DNA of 64,000 bases from Leptodontidium sp. MPI-SDFR-AT-0119. Lineage: Eukaryota > Ascomycota > Leotiomycetes > Helotiales > Leptodontidiaceae. Position 1 is the first letter of the stretch. Every line of letters begins with the position of its first letter. A model generated the notes under the pieces. That model saw only the letters and a list, made by a program, of their open reading frames with translations, searched no databases and was not told the DNA's origin. The translations under genes and the position numbers were made by a program. Shown one piece after another: positions 31,531 through 43,619 of this stretch. The stretch spans positions 62,001-126,000 of the forward strand of contig JAHLEZ010000039.1 in assembly GCA_020726505.1 (NCBI GenBank). The letters run 5' to 3'.

Positions 31531-34500
31531 TTCAGTTTCACGATTCTGCGGTTCCTGAATTGCGCAGTGCTGTGCCTTGCCAGGCTCACCGTAACTGGGC
31601 ACACTCCACTTTACCTGCCTACCTACCTAGGCGCTAGATACATCAGCCTATCTGTTACGAAGTTACTTCCTGTCGGTTCAGTAACGACCGCCCGCATGGG
31701 GCAAACATTGAAGTAAGGCAAGCAGACCGACTGCAGCAAGTAGAGCGCATTAATCTGGACCGAATACCGCCCATCCGTCCAACCTCACTGGTCCGTACCT
31801 AGGTACCTACCTCTACCTAGGTAAGGTAGCTAGGTAGCTACAATACCGACCTTGAGATAGAGTTGTGGGACTTGCGGTTGTTTTATCATCTTTGTTCCTA
31901 ATATTAGTACAGTAGGACTTATTGCATGGCAGGGTCAGAGTGGCCAGGCTCGCAAAAGAGGGGTTATCGATAACATATTAGAAGGGTTCCTATCGTGGGT
32001 AGGTACTGTACAGCATGATCCCTATCCCAGCTCCTCTAGCCTTACTTCGTTACTCCGTACATCAGTAGTCTGGCCTCGTCCGGATCAGCAACGGGAACGA
32101 TGTCATTATTCCCCTCTTTTCCCTTAACCACTACCAGTAAGGAACTAGTAACCTTTGACCGTGGCCTTAACCTCCCCGTCCCTCTCTCCTCACGGCATCG
32201 GCGGCTTCTATCGGACAAAGACGAGCACACATACATACATCCAGGCCCAGGGATAGGATGCATGCGATGCGATGGGAAGGGCGAGGTAAGGAAAGGTACG
32301 GGCTAGGATGGATGAGATAGATGGCTTGCTTGATAAGGATCGAGGCGTTTCTTTCTTTTCTACTTGTGTCGCTGCGTCTACCACTCACCGCTCTAGCTTT
32401 CATCCCATCCTCAATCTCAATCGTTCATCTTCCCCACTGTTGGTCCGCAAGCATCCTGTGCACGGGGTACGGCACGGTATTTGAAGGATGCAGTGTATAG
32501 AGAATGCAAGGCAAGGCAAGGCAAGGCAAGCTGGGTAGGCAAAAGAGTCCATGCTGACATGTCGTGAGATACAAACAGTACACCTCGAATCAGGATACGA
32601 GACGAGCTTTGGATTCTCAAGGTCTATATATGTATGGTATTAATCATCCACACTTACTCATGAGGCCTTTCTCCTCCTCTTTCTCCTCCTCCTTCGGAAG
32701 ACGAGGCACAGGCACAAACACACACACACACCTCAGGTAAGATCGGATCAGACCAGGTCAGGCTGTCTGTCACTATCCTTCCCTTCCAGGTCTAGATCCA
32801 CGTCAGGTCCGGGTCAGAGCACAGGTCAGGATCATGTCCCTCCTTCTTACTCGTGCCTGGCCTGGATACCGCCGTACTGCACATCCTCGCACAGTACGGT
32901 AGTAATGTAGTAAGTACATGCCTGCCTACCGACAAACAAACAGGCTACATCTAGGTGCGTCAAAGATCTGTACGACATCTTCGGGCAATCTTAGATACGG
33001 CTAAGAAGGAAGCCTACCTACCAGCCAATCTAGGATACACCTCGTAACTTACTTCTTCTACTCATCCATGTCACCACCCACTCCACATGGGCGCAGTATG
33101 ACCAAGACTCCCCTGGATTTCCCCAACACTTATTCCATCCATCTCACGCTTCCACTGGCGACACAACTTCCTCAACTTCCTATTTCCAGTTACAATGCAA
33201 GGGTGTTACTCCGCATGCATCTCATGACTCAAGATACTTCACATCACCACTCACCACCACCCTCTCACCCACACAAATTCTCACATGAAAATACAATACC
33301 CTACGGTAAAAAAGAACGCCAAACCCCCCAATCAACCAATCCCCAATCCATCAACCCCTCCATCTCAACCCCGCCACCAACCCACCTGCCCACCTCACAC
33401 CCCAAGAAGAAAGCGCCACTCGCGCTACACACATCATCCATCCACCCACCCATTGTTCAGCTCAGCAACGAACGAACTTTTAAGCTGGCGCCCGTATGCA
33501 ATGCAGTACCAGAGCACCCCATCAACTGCAAGGCACGCACACACACTCACGCATATTATCATTGGCAAAAGTCAAGTCTAGATTTCATACCGACCTATAG
33601 AAATCCTAGATATTCGAGAGTGAGAGAGAGACAGTGAGTAAGATGGATACCGAGTCCGAAGAACCCAAACCCCCACACTATGATCCTTTACTTGCTACCA
33701 TACTCAACACTTCACATAACAGACAGCCTTTCAGAATAGATATACCTTCTATTCCTTCCAACACGCTCCTTCAACGCAGTTTATCCTCGGTTGTCCTCCA
33801 AGGCTGTCTGGCTGACCCTATAGATCCACCCACTAACATCCTCATCCTCTTCATAACCCCCCTCCCACCAACGCACTCACTCACTCCCCAAACCACCAAC
33901 CAAAGCCATACGCAAACGAACCACGGTTCCTGGTGCCTGGTACCTTACTTCCCCATCTCCCCTTCTACCACCTCCACTTCCCCATCCTCCATACCACACA
34001 CGGCTACCTCCATACCATACCTACCCCAGGAGAAAAAAGAAGAATTCTACATCATGACATAATGAGCGGTGTAGGAGTTTGGTTGCGTTCGGTTCGGTTT
34101 CGGTTCCACTCTTCTCCTCCTTTGCCCACTAAGAACCTACCAGTTAGCTACCTTGGGTCCCGAATCTTGATATGTCACGGGACATGGTGGTCTAGGTCTC
34201 GAAAGCGGCCGACGTTCTCCGCTGACGAGGCTATGAGGTTGAGAGGTGGAAGTTAGGAGGTGATTTATCGTGATGTTCCGTATGTACAGTATGCGAGTTG
34301 AGTGGGCGAGTCAGTAAGTGAGTAAACAAATTACCAATTCCGCTCCTCATCTCCTCGTTCCATACACGAATAGACTCCTTCTTCTGTCATGAGTTATAAG
34401 TCTTCACAGCAGCAAACACGACCTCCTTGAAGATCCAGCGGAAGTACTTGCAGCATGGCAATATAAATCAGGCAGGGCAGTCAAGGTGGTAGGCAGGCAG

Positions 34501-37500
34501 TACAATCACTTCTTCCCCATATTTCCCGATACTTTTGTGTTCCAATCCTTCGATCGATAGATTAAGATCCTTCTATTCTCCCTTTCATGCACACATATTC
34601 ACACCCCTCTCTTCCCTTTCCTCCCATCTACATCTCATCTTCAACTCCTTCCCCAACCCCAACACCACCACCGCACACACACCCAAAGAAAACCCCAACT
34701 TCTCACGGGCAACTAGTCCCACCACAAACATACTCATCCCCGACCTTACGACACGAACACCCCCTCTTCATCAACTCCTCCATAGCGTTCAGCGCTAGGT
34801 CACGAGGACACGTCGTCCCTCCACAGATGCTATTTTCACACCAGGATCAGCATTGTCCTCTTCATCCTTCCTATTTCCTCTTTTCCCTTTTCGCTTTTTG
34901 TTGTTGTCTTCGTCTTGGGATGAGAACAGACTGGGGGGGGGATGAGGGAAAGGGGGCTGGGGAGAGGGAAGAGATGAGTGGAGAGGAGAGGAGAGGAGAG
35001 GAGAGGAGAGAGGGAGAAAGTGAAACGTACTATTCATCGCCTATTTTGTGGCATGAACAACCCCTTTCTTCGATGGACGGGGATGGGGATGGTGCTGCGA
35101 GGGAGAGGGCAGAGAGGAAGGTGAGGGTGAGGGTGAGCGAGAGCTTCATCTTGATTGATGGTAAGGTGTTGGGTATTGAGTGATAATGGCGGTGAGGTAT
35201 CGACGAGGTTGGAATGAGGTCGTGATGTGGAAGTCTGTTTAGGCGGTGGAGGTCAGATGTGTTTTGAATCTGGCTTGGTTTGATCTGGAGACGGACTGTC
35301 CTGTCTGTGAATTGAAGAGAATATGGTGAGATAATTCGAAAGGGGGTTGGAGGAGGGAGGGTTTATATACCTCCATCCTCTCCCTCCCTCGCTCCTCCTG
35401 GTCATCTATTCATCCAACCATAACAAACGAATGGTCCGCCAGAACCCCAATCTCCAATTCCAAAAGCATACGCTGATCACCAACTACAAACCCACCCGCA
35501 CGACAAAGTCACCTTCCCAAACCATCCTTGCCACCACGTATCCAAGGACTGGCAAACGAATAGGAGGATCGCGGTTTACCTAAGGTACCTTGCTACTGCA
35601 GCTATATCTAGAGTCTGACAACCACCTGCCATTTCCGTATATCAGATGCGCTGAATGAGATGGTTAGATCGCTGTAGTGGCGGGACTGGACGGACGCTAC
35701 AGCACTGGAAAGATCCCAAGCTTACTCTTACTCCTCCTCCTCCTTCTCCGACATCCACTCCTATAGCACCACCCAACGAATATCTATTCCGCCAAACCAC
35801 CCAAGCTACCTCCCTCCTCTCTTACTCCTTCCCTGAACCCAATCCCAATACCACACAAGACGACAAAAAGAAGGCGAAAAATCCACTGACGTACACTAGC
35901 AGCTCGTATCTTCATGTAAACCATCCCCCCCCTCCATTCGCGGGAGTAACGCCAAGACTTCAAGCTTACAGTATCTTCCTGAGTACGAAGTGTTTGCTGG
36001 CTCTGCTCTCTTGAGGTTCTGTACTGTACTGTGCGTACTTGACGTGAGAAACGGGGATGAGTTTTGAGGCGGGATGAGACGAGACGAGCTGGTTTCGGAA
36101 GGTGACATTTCGTTTTGTCTTTTCCATCTCATGTAATAATAATATTCCTCTGTGATATTGCCTACCTTTTTCCTACCTTTCCTATACCAACATATCCTAT
36201 CCAACAACTCCATTTAACGGCATTCCAATTTAGCCTTTAGGAAATACAACAGCTGTGAAATTTTACGTTATTTTTTTTTTTTTTTTCACTTTCTACGGTG
36301 GTGTCCGCACAATTGTGATGGAGGCAATTTAGGAGGCGGTTGAGGCGAGGTAGGTACTCGTAGTTAGATAATCGCCACTGGTACTGGTTTTTCGGCCGTA
36401 CTACAGTTCTTATTCATACATGCATACATATGTACATTCATGCGCTGGAATTTGAATTGGAAAGTGTCGGTCCTTGGCAGGAGATAGATTTGATTAGAAA
36501 ATATCTCTTCCGCAGCAGTTACCTTTCCTAAGGCAAGGATCAAATATAAGAGGAATCTTCGAGATGGAGAGGTTTGGGAAGGTGGTTAGGGGAGTCCGTT
36601 TGCCATTTGCGATTAGTGCCCATTGTGAATTTTAAGCAGATTAAATCACCACTAGAATAATCTTGAGACTTTGGGAATCTTCACTCAGAATTCCTCGCCC
36701 AGCCTCGGTTAAATGCACAGGGGTCGTCATCTCCTTCAAAAAAAGGAGAGAGCGTTTTCCCAAAACGGTGCGGTGTCATCATCTCCAATTTCGATACGCA
36801 AAACTATCAGAAATATTTTGCTCAATCCTTCCAAATACATACCAGTCAGTCGAAACCCATCCTCAAAACGTTCTCTTACCTCCAACGCATCTTACAACTT
36901 TCAGCAAACCATCCAGTCAGCAGATTCGAGATTTTGAGAGTCTGCATCGAAGCCAGAGGCATCTCCCCACCAGCTCGAAAGTCGGAGATTCTTTCCGCGA
37001 GTTCAATACTAGATGCCGAGACTACCCCGGATCATCACTGCAAGTGCAACATACCCTTTGCTTACCTCGAGCTTAATTTTGAAAATATGGGAATATGTTG
37101 GGTGAGAACTTCCTTTAACGCGGGGTTTGGGTTTGGCCGGATACAGTAAGTAAGTGGACCCTTCCTTGAAGAAGCATGGCGTCAGCAACGTCGTGCTGTA
37201 AGAGAGATGGTGAGGTGGGAAGAAAAGATATTGAAAGCCCTTCCTCATAGACTTGCTCTCTTGGAGATTGAAGTGGGCAATTGATTGCGCAGTTACGTCT
37301 CGTTTTCGAAATATTTTTGTTTATAGTTTCCCGGAATCTTGACGGGTTTCATGCCATTCAGAAGCTACCTCACCATCCAAACCGTACAGTAGAGTTCTAC
37401 ATTCGACAAGCCTCGAAATTTCAGGAGCAAGGAGAATCAGTCTCAACTACCAGAGAGAGCTTGCTAGAGGCGGGGTACCGAAGACGTATATCGTGTAGTG

Positions 37501-37587
37501 TAGGTTTACATTCCTCACCCGTTAGTCTCTACCCTCACCATCTTATTCAGGAGATATGGGAAATACACTGTATGAAGTTGACATTAG

Positions 37588-38856
37588 AGTAGACTCTATA
37601 CAGCCGGAACTCCAAATGGCCAAAAACTATCCATGACGCTTGAACAGCTCGGCTTGAACTACGAGACGAAACATATTGATATCTCGAAGAATACGCAGAA
37701 GGAGGAGTGGTATTTGAAGATCAACCGTCAGCACTTCTCAACCCACCTTCCCCATCTTGCTTTTCCCCATCATCCATTGCTCCGTAGTAGTCTCTTGGTG
37801 TCGACCTTAGCTTGAACACGAAAAGTTCTGACTGACGAGGAAATTCTGCAGCAAATGGACGCATCCCAGCCATCATCGACCGCACGGAATCAGCAGAAGG
37901 CAAGAGGCGCGAGAAGAGAGTCTTTGAGGGGATGGCTATCATGCTAAAGTTTACCTCTGCCAGAAATATGATCGGGCATATGTCATCTCGTACGCTTTCG
38001 ATAGCGATAAGCGAGTCTTCTCTGTCAAAAGGACACGGAATATGAGAATATCAGAGATGTTAGAAAGTGACTGACGAATATCTAGGTACTGGGAAATCGT
38101 CGAGTGGATGACTTGGATGAAGAGTGGAATTGGTCTTATGCAGGTCCGTTCTACCTCCTGACACATGACCTTTTTTTAGGCTAACGTGCCTTTGTCAGGG
38201 ACAAGCAAATCGCTTCTATCGCTATGCGCCAGAGAAAATCGAATACGCCATCAACCGCTACCAAACCGAAGTTTGTCCCCTCTCCCCTCCACTCAATCTC
38301 CCACGCCCTGTACACTAAGAAGTATAAACTTCCACCGACCTAGTACAACGACAGACCAAACGCCTCTACGGCATCCTAAACAGCCGTCTCGCTCAACAGA
38401 AATCATCAAATCGCACTGCAGCCGGCACCTGAGCCTCCACAGCTGGGGGAGACAAAACCAAAGCCGAAGGCGGTGGACCATGGATTGTAGGCGACAAGTT
38501 GACCATCGCCGACATAGCGTGTTTTTCGTAGGTCAATTGGGCGGAGTGGGCTGGAGTGGGCTTGGATGGGTTCCGGTGAGTTTAGACGTTGTCCTGGAAT
38601 AGAACGGAAGCGAGGACGAAGGTTGAAAGTACGTGTGCTGATACTGTAGGTGTGCAGAGAGGTCAAACAGTGGGTGGATTAAATCAATCAACGGCCTGCT
38701 ATTAAGAGGGGGTTGGATGTACCTGAGCCGTTTAAGATGAAGGAGAAGATGAAGAGCAAGGAGGGGGAGAAGGAGTTTGAGGAACATCAAAGTAAGTGGG
38801 TCATGGATGGGCAAAAGGAGGATCAGGAGAAGTACAAGTGTACTGCGGACGCATAG
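37588..38856 (+). pseudogene. Decayed glutathione S-transferase gene (URE2/GTT-like), three in-frame stops and a frameshift
   Basis: GST blocks follow in family order: RLYTAGTPNGQKLSMTLEQL, YETKHIDISKNTQKEEWYLK, PNGRIPAIIDRTESAEGKRR, VYLCQKYDRAYVISYAF, YWEIVEWMTWMKSGIGLMQ, GQANRFYRYAPEKIEYAI, a PWIVGDKLTIADIACFS domain-2 block, and a DVPEPFKMKEKMKS tail. Introns still have recognisable borders (37727-37851 joins KIN-P to NGRIPA; 38144-38198 joins LMQ to GQAN). Lesions: an apparent 5-nt insertion after MAIM near 37944 shifts frame; TGA at 38431-38433; TAG at 38529-38531 where the family has Trp; TAA at 38680-38682. One intron now has a GC donor (GCGAGT, near 38011). No first exon was found. 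The gene once encoded a cytosolic glutathione transferase and now should not give a full product. Confidence 0.8.
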
Positions 38857-40088
38857 CTGGTCTAATCTGCCACAGATTGATCATTTATTTCACTGCCTTT
38901 CTGTGGAACTCTGCTTGGGTTTTGGGCAAGTGGTTCTTGAGGCCGCGAGCGTGAAGTGCAGTCCTGATAAGGTTGATTTCGACCCATGCTGTATTTTGGA
39001 TACAAGAACGAGCACAAATGCGAGAGTGTACAATCATAACGCTGTTTGGAAGGAAGTCATGCTGAGGTTTTTTCATTGATGCCGCAAGTCTACCACCCAG
39101 TGGAACAAACACTTTACGACGCTTCACGTGCGTCCATTGAACGGACAATTTGTCTATTTAAATCTATTTTCATTTTCCAAGCGAAGATGCTGTACGAATA
39201 GACTGCTGTCAAGCCCATTGTTGCTATCACATTTGAAGATGTCAATATTTTTAGTTTCATCCGTGCGGTCAAACCTCACAACCCCATTGGTTCATACATT
39301 GATTTTGAGGTTGAACGGACTTTCGACATCATCTCCTTCGTGGGTCGTCGTAACCTGAAAAGTTATTGATACTTCTAAAGTCTGCTGGGCGACATTTCTG
39401 CATACTTGTAGTACTTTGATGGGTGGCCCAATATACCCATCTGTCATCTTTTGTTTTCATTCAATCATATTGGTATACAGAACATATGCTGTGACGTGTA
39501 CTGTGATTGCAATTTACTCGAGATATGAGGAGGCAATGAAATGTACTGGTGGTTCACTTTGGGTTTCATCACACAGATCTGGAGAGGGGCTCATGACTTC
39601 ACACGATTTTCGTTATCCGCGAGAGTTATTCAGAGCACCATCTCAGGAGCCATAATAGCTCGCGTGTTGTTGAAGTGAATCCACCTGCTCAAGGAAATCG
39701 CACACCTAGGGTTTTCCTCCCCCTAGTGAGATGTAACACGAGGAGATCGTTTTGAATCCCGCCTCACAACAATCATCTCGGTATCGAGCCCAATATCTCC
39801 AGCCTTGGCGTATGACCTCATGAAACCTCAACTCCTTCCATTGCGCTTCCGATGATCTTCGACACCTGCCAGTGTAAATAGTACCACAGGCCAGGGGAAG
39901 CGGACAGACGATGAAGGTTTTCCCTGTTACAAATGCGACATCTCATGTATAAACTCTCCCATCTCAAATCGCCTTGCGGGACATCAGAAAAGCAACCTCG
40001 TACTCCCTATAGATTGATTTTCAAACCTCAGACGAAATTTCGTTGTCAGTATCTCAGTTCACGCATCCTTCTAAACACAACCAACAAA
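38857..40088. other. Intergenic, no supported gene
   Basis: Follows the GST pseudogene. Short open frames only; a sequence of mixed composition with no repeats of note. Confidence 0.45.
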
Positions 40089-40441
40089 ATGGGCATTCAC
40101 CCCGACAACGCTTCTGAGCTCCAGAAAGTCCAATCCGATCTCTTCAGCGGCACATCAACGAGCGGCTGAGTCTTCCTGAACCGCGTCGAGATATCCAACG
40201 TTCATTTCGCCATTTTAGGCACAGGATCACCCAACTAGGTCGCTCCTCATCCGAAAGATGACCGGATCCAGTTCGGGCGGATCCGCCTCTTTCCGGACAA
40301 TGCCATCAAGAATATCCTCGGGTCGGGAAAGACATCGGCTTCATCGAGATCTGGAGAACCGTCACTACAGCCAGGAGGTTCAGGCATTCCTCCAACTCCT
40401 CCAGGATATGATCGCTGCCGTGAATAAAAATCGTTTAGACG
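40089..40441 (+). pseudogene. Possible decayed gene, unrecognised
   Basis: A well-placed start (ACCAACAAAATGGGC) opens MGIHPDNASELQKVQSDLFS, but TGA follows at 40167. The same frame continues with protein-like text through a second stop (TAG near 40236): FGRIRLFPDNAIKNILGSGK, then SGIPPTPPGYDRC, until TAA near 40426. Continuity of one frame through two stops suggests nonsense decay, but no family is recognised, so this is tentative. Confidence 0.35.
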
Positions 40442-41590
40442 CTGAGGGGAAAACGCTCTCGAAGCCAAGTCTTAATAAATCAGTTGCTGTTCGGGCGGAA
40501 GTCTTTGTTCAAAGAGTGACATCTAAGCTCAGTCAAAGCCAGGTCAAATCGGAGCTCTTGAGATGGAAAGCGCTGCAGACTCAATGAATTTGAATTTTGG
40601 GAACAGATCTTTTCGCAACAGCACTTGAGGTCCTAATTTGACTGCCGTGCTCTCTGACAGAGTGTTGCGACTATCTGTAGCCATTAATGTGACGTGTATG
40701 GTAATATGACTTTGAGTAGCTGCGTTGCACTGCAATCCCAAACGAAAAACAAAATGGCAGTGCTTCATCAGAGCAGATTCAAAGGAATAACCTACGGCAC
40801 CAGTGTGAAGTATAAAGTTGAAACAAGTAGCTACTGGCAAAGAACAGTGCTTTTGGAAACAAGTCCACCGAACACGGCCGAGTGCCTCATGTCTTTCCAC
40901 AAATCACCCAGATGTTGCCATGATGAATTGGTAACTTGCTTGCACCATTTCAGAAGTAGCTAAGATATCCCGGCCTTTCCGAATAGCCACTCTCTGTCCA
41001 AGGCATACGTATTTGTGTTCGTGTATGAAGTAGTATCGAACATGCACACCCATTGCTGTTGCATATTTTACAACAGCACCTTGGGTGGACATTAAAGGAG
41101 CCAAAAAACGAGCCCAAGACTCAACTTATTGGGACCAAGACAAAGGATATGTGGGAAGATGACTGAATAGAAAGGACGAGATAGGTAGTTTGTAAAGTCT
41201 AGAAAAAGCGAACAAGGGTTGAAAGATGAGATGGGGAAACATTTGCCCTCGCAGGGCTATGTTGAGGGAACGATTGGTCCAAGACCTCAATCCCTACAAA
41301 CCACCTTCGAGTAAATTGTCTCAGCCCAAGGTGACGTATGCGAGATTGATACCCATGACCATTCAGTTATAGAATGGACTACAGAACATCGTACCACCGG
41401 GACATACCCAGCAGCTGCGCAGATTCAAGGGGAGTCTGATGTGGGATAACACGCAGAAGGATGGATGCTATTCTTAGGCAGGGAAGACTCCCGATGATCC
41501 GAGATTATCAGGGGCGATCGCGAGGCTTAATATTTAACAAAACCCGAGGATTGATAAGCGTTTTTGGGGTCTCAAATGTGTTGGTAGCTG
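40442..41590. other. Intergenic, no supported gene
   Basis: No feature beyond short unsupported open frames (for example 40904-41104 minus). Confidence 0.4.
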
Positions 41591-42126
41591 TCAACAATGT
41601 AACAACAGAATTTGAACAAAACGCGTACACAAAATTACTTTGGTAATGTCATAACTGCTGTCGACGCCCATGTGAGATCGAAAATATGCAGCAATTGAAT
41701 CCTCCTCGTCATCGAATCCGTTGAGAAAAAGAGGCTGCAGGAAGTCGTCGTCTTCGACTCGGACTTCTCGCTCCGAGCCAACCGAGAATACGAATCGTAC
41801 TCGGATCGCATTGAACTCCACATAGTTTTTCAACCCCAGACCAATGGATCGCAATTTGTCCGAGACAAGCCTTCAAGATCCCTGCTCGGAGTCTATTGTA
41901 AAATAACTCTATTTGGAGTTCAAACTGACCTGGTAGGTCCTCGCTTGTCACTTTTCCCAACGCGTGTCTGGAAAGCTTGTCGGGTGTCAGTACATGGCTT
42001 GCTGTGAGACGTCCGAATAAGAAACAAGCTTACGCAGCGGAGACGGCAATGCTGCTTTGTAACAGGGCTGAAAGGGTCCGAAATTGATCTGTATCCTGGG
42101 TACGATGACGACGAGGAACAAGCCAC
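41591..42126 (-). other. Possible minus-strand gene fragment
   Basis: Protein-like blocks occur on the complement: TDQFRTLSALLQSSIAVSAA (about 42030-42090) ending at a GTAAGC donor, HALGKVTSEDLPG after an acceptor near 41970, and LVSDKLRSIGLGLKNYVEF followed by DDDFLQPLFLNGFDDEEDS (about 41690-41870). The first two blocks join in frame across a plausible intron, but the third cannot be joined to them with consensus sites. It may be a degraded or mis-assembled gene. No function is proposed. Confidence 0.3.
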
Positions 42127-42385
42127 CGAAGGGAAATCAGTTTTAGCTTCTATTTTAGCCCTGTCGTAGTAGATCTACCAGTAAGATGGTGATTTAGGCG
42201 TACAGCTCGATATTGACATTTTGTGCCGGGGGAACCCTTGTCGAGGCTCTCAAAGCTTGAGGCATATATTGGACGACATGTCCAGCAGAAGTTTTCTGTT
42301 CCACATCAGCTCTCACAATTCTCAACACATTACCAACATTTCAGAAGACTTCACGTCTAACGATATTCTATCAAACAAGCTCCCA

Positions 42386-43619
42386 ATGGATAAACCCGCA
42401 GTCTCCTCGACCAGTGCGTCGATCCAGGAAGAAAACCGATGGTCTGCTCCACCCCAATATGAGTACTATATCGGGGGCATGCTTGAAAAGCCAATTGTCG
42501 TTCCTCGTCAGTGACATCCCTCCTTTAATCCCGTTCGAAACTTACAGAGTCTCAGAGCAAACATCTCTTTTCATGATCAAAACCTTCTCTCCCTTCGCTC
42601 GCGCCTATTCGCCAGCTCTTGCCAGTCTGCCCGACCCGATATCTCATGACCAGTTCATCGAGTTTATCGACGGTCTCAACAATGCCTTTATCTCATCACC
42701 TATCTTTCAAATGGCCCATGTTCTCGGTGGAGGCCTGCTCGGTACCCAAATCCTCCCAGCTCAAATAGTTGGGGGCGTTTTCCAGATTGCATCTGTGGGC
42801 ATGTCAGCAGGTGTATCGATGGTCCGAGTTCGAAGCTTCATGAAGAAGGCAAACACAGATCTGTTTGCACCGAGGAATCTCATTGCCAAGATCATGACTA
42901 CCAAGAAAATGATGGCAGAGATCAGGTGCAACAATGTCGACACCAAGGGCAAGCTCATCCTCCCACCTCTGGAGGAACTCAGCGATCTCACTCCGGAAAC
43001 CGGAGCTGTTATCGTTCGCGATCCAAATGTTGCTGCTCCTCCGTCCACTGTAGAGGATCCAAGAGTGCGAAGAACGCGAGCCCTCGAGGGCTACATCGCT
43101 CCTCTCGAGTTTGAGGCTCCAGCACTTCCCAAGGGGAAATATGACAAATATGGTGGTGCGCCACTCCGCTGGTTGAACAAACGACAAGACGCCAAATTGG
43201 CAAAGGCCGCAACCAAGAGCTCGGAGAAGAGGCTTTCCAAGGCGCCAGAGGCCGAAGCCGAGATGGAAAAGTCGGAATTGGCGATCCAGGACATTGAGCA
43301 CAAGATGATTGAGGTCCACCAAGCATCCGAAGCGGAGCTTGCGGCTACTCCTGACGAACGATACAGGATCGAAGCCCGTTCAGAACAAGAGATCGCCATG
43401 CTTGAGGCGGCTCGAGAGGTAGAGATCGAACGGAGGAATAAGGCGCTGGCCATGATCTACAAGAAGGGGGATAAGAAGCTCAACAAGCTTGCCAAGAACG
43501 AGGAGAAGGTTGCCAATCGGATACTTTGGATCGTCATCACAAAGATCGATGGTAATGGCGATGATGAGCAGATGGAAGTGGGAAGTATAGAGAGCAGTGA
43601 ACGGCCCACCTCGAACTAA
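42386..43619 (+). CDS. Conserved-looking hypothetical protein, 394 aa, charged C-terminus
   Basis: Exons 42386-42506 and 42556-43619 with a 49-bp intron (GTCAGT...CTCAG) joining EKPIVVP to QTSLFMIK in frame. Exon 1 holds WSAPPQYEYYIGGMLEKPIV, resembling the start of an unnamed fungal family. The centre has a semi-hydrophobic stretch (DGLNNAFISSPIFQMAHVLG, then GGVFQIASVGMSAGVSMVRV). The C-terminal 170 residues are a Lys/Glu/Ala-rich predicted coiled coil. No signal peptide. An upstream in-frame ATG at 42278 is an alternative start. The downstream acceptor could also be three codons earlier (AGAG). Function unknown. Confidence 0.7.

Larger units (their letters stand above)
28999..37587. other. 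8.6-kb gene-poor region rich in simple sequence, upstream of the C2H2 factor
   Basis: I find no convincing protein-coding gene on either strand. The longer open frames (for example 29300-29974 minus, 33634-34062 plus, 34587-35183 plus) are low-complexity translations of GGA/GTG/CT-rich DNA without domains or splice structure. Contents include (GTG)n near 29699-29723, GAGGGA runs near 29800-29850, GGACA repeats near 30026-30050, (GATT)n plus (GAGT)n near 30268-30330, (CA)n near 32717-32731, GGAGA repeats near 34980-35010 and many TACCTAGG/GTACAGTAC palindromic words. It probably holds the long 5' region of the transcription-factor gene and possibly noncoding transcripts. Confidence 0.55.

Noticed and set aside
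33634..34062. 142-aa plus-strand open frame with an ATG at 33643
   Set aside because: The first 30 codons look plausible, but the rest is Ser/Thr/Pro low complexity from CA/CT-rich DNA, with no splice partner or motif.
34587..35183. 198-aa plus-strand open frame
   Set aside because: Composition follows CCA/GGAGA repeats on opposite halves; no protein-like organisation.
42804..43453. Minus-strand frames of 105-172 aa
   Set aside because: Antisense shadows of the plus-strand 394-aa gene, which has a splice-supported first exon.
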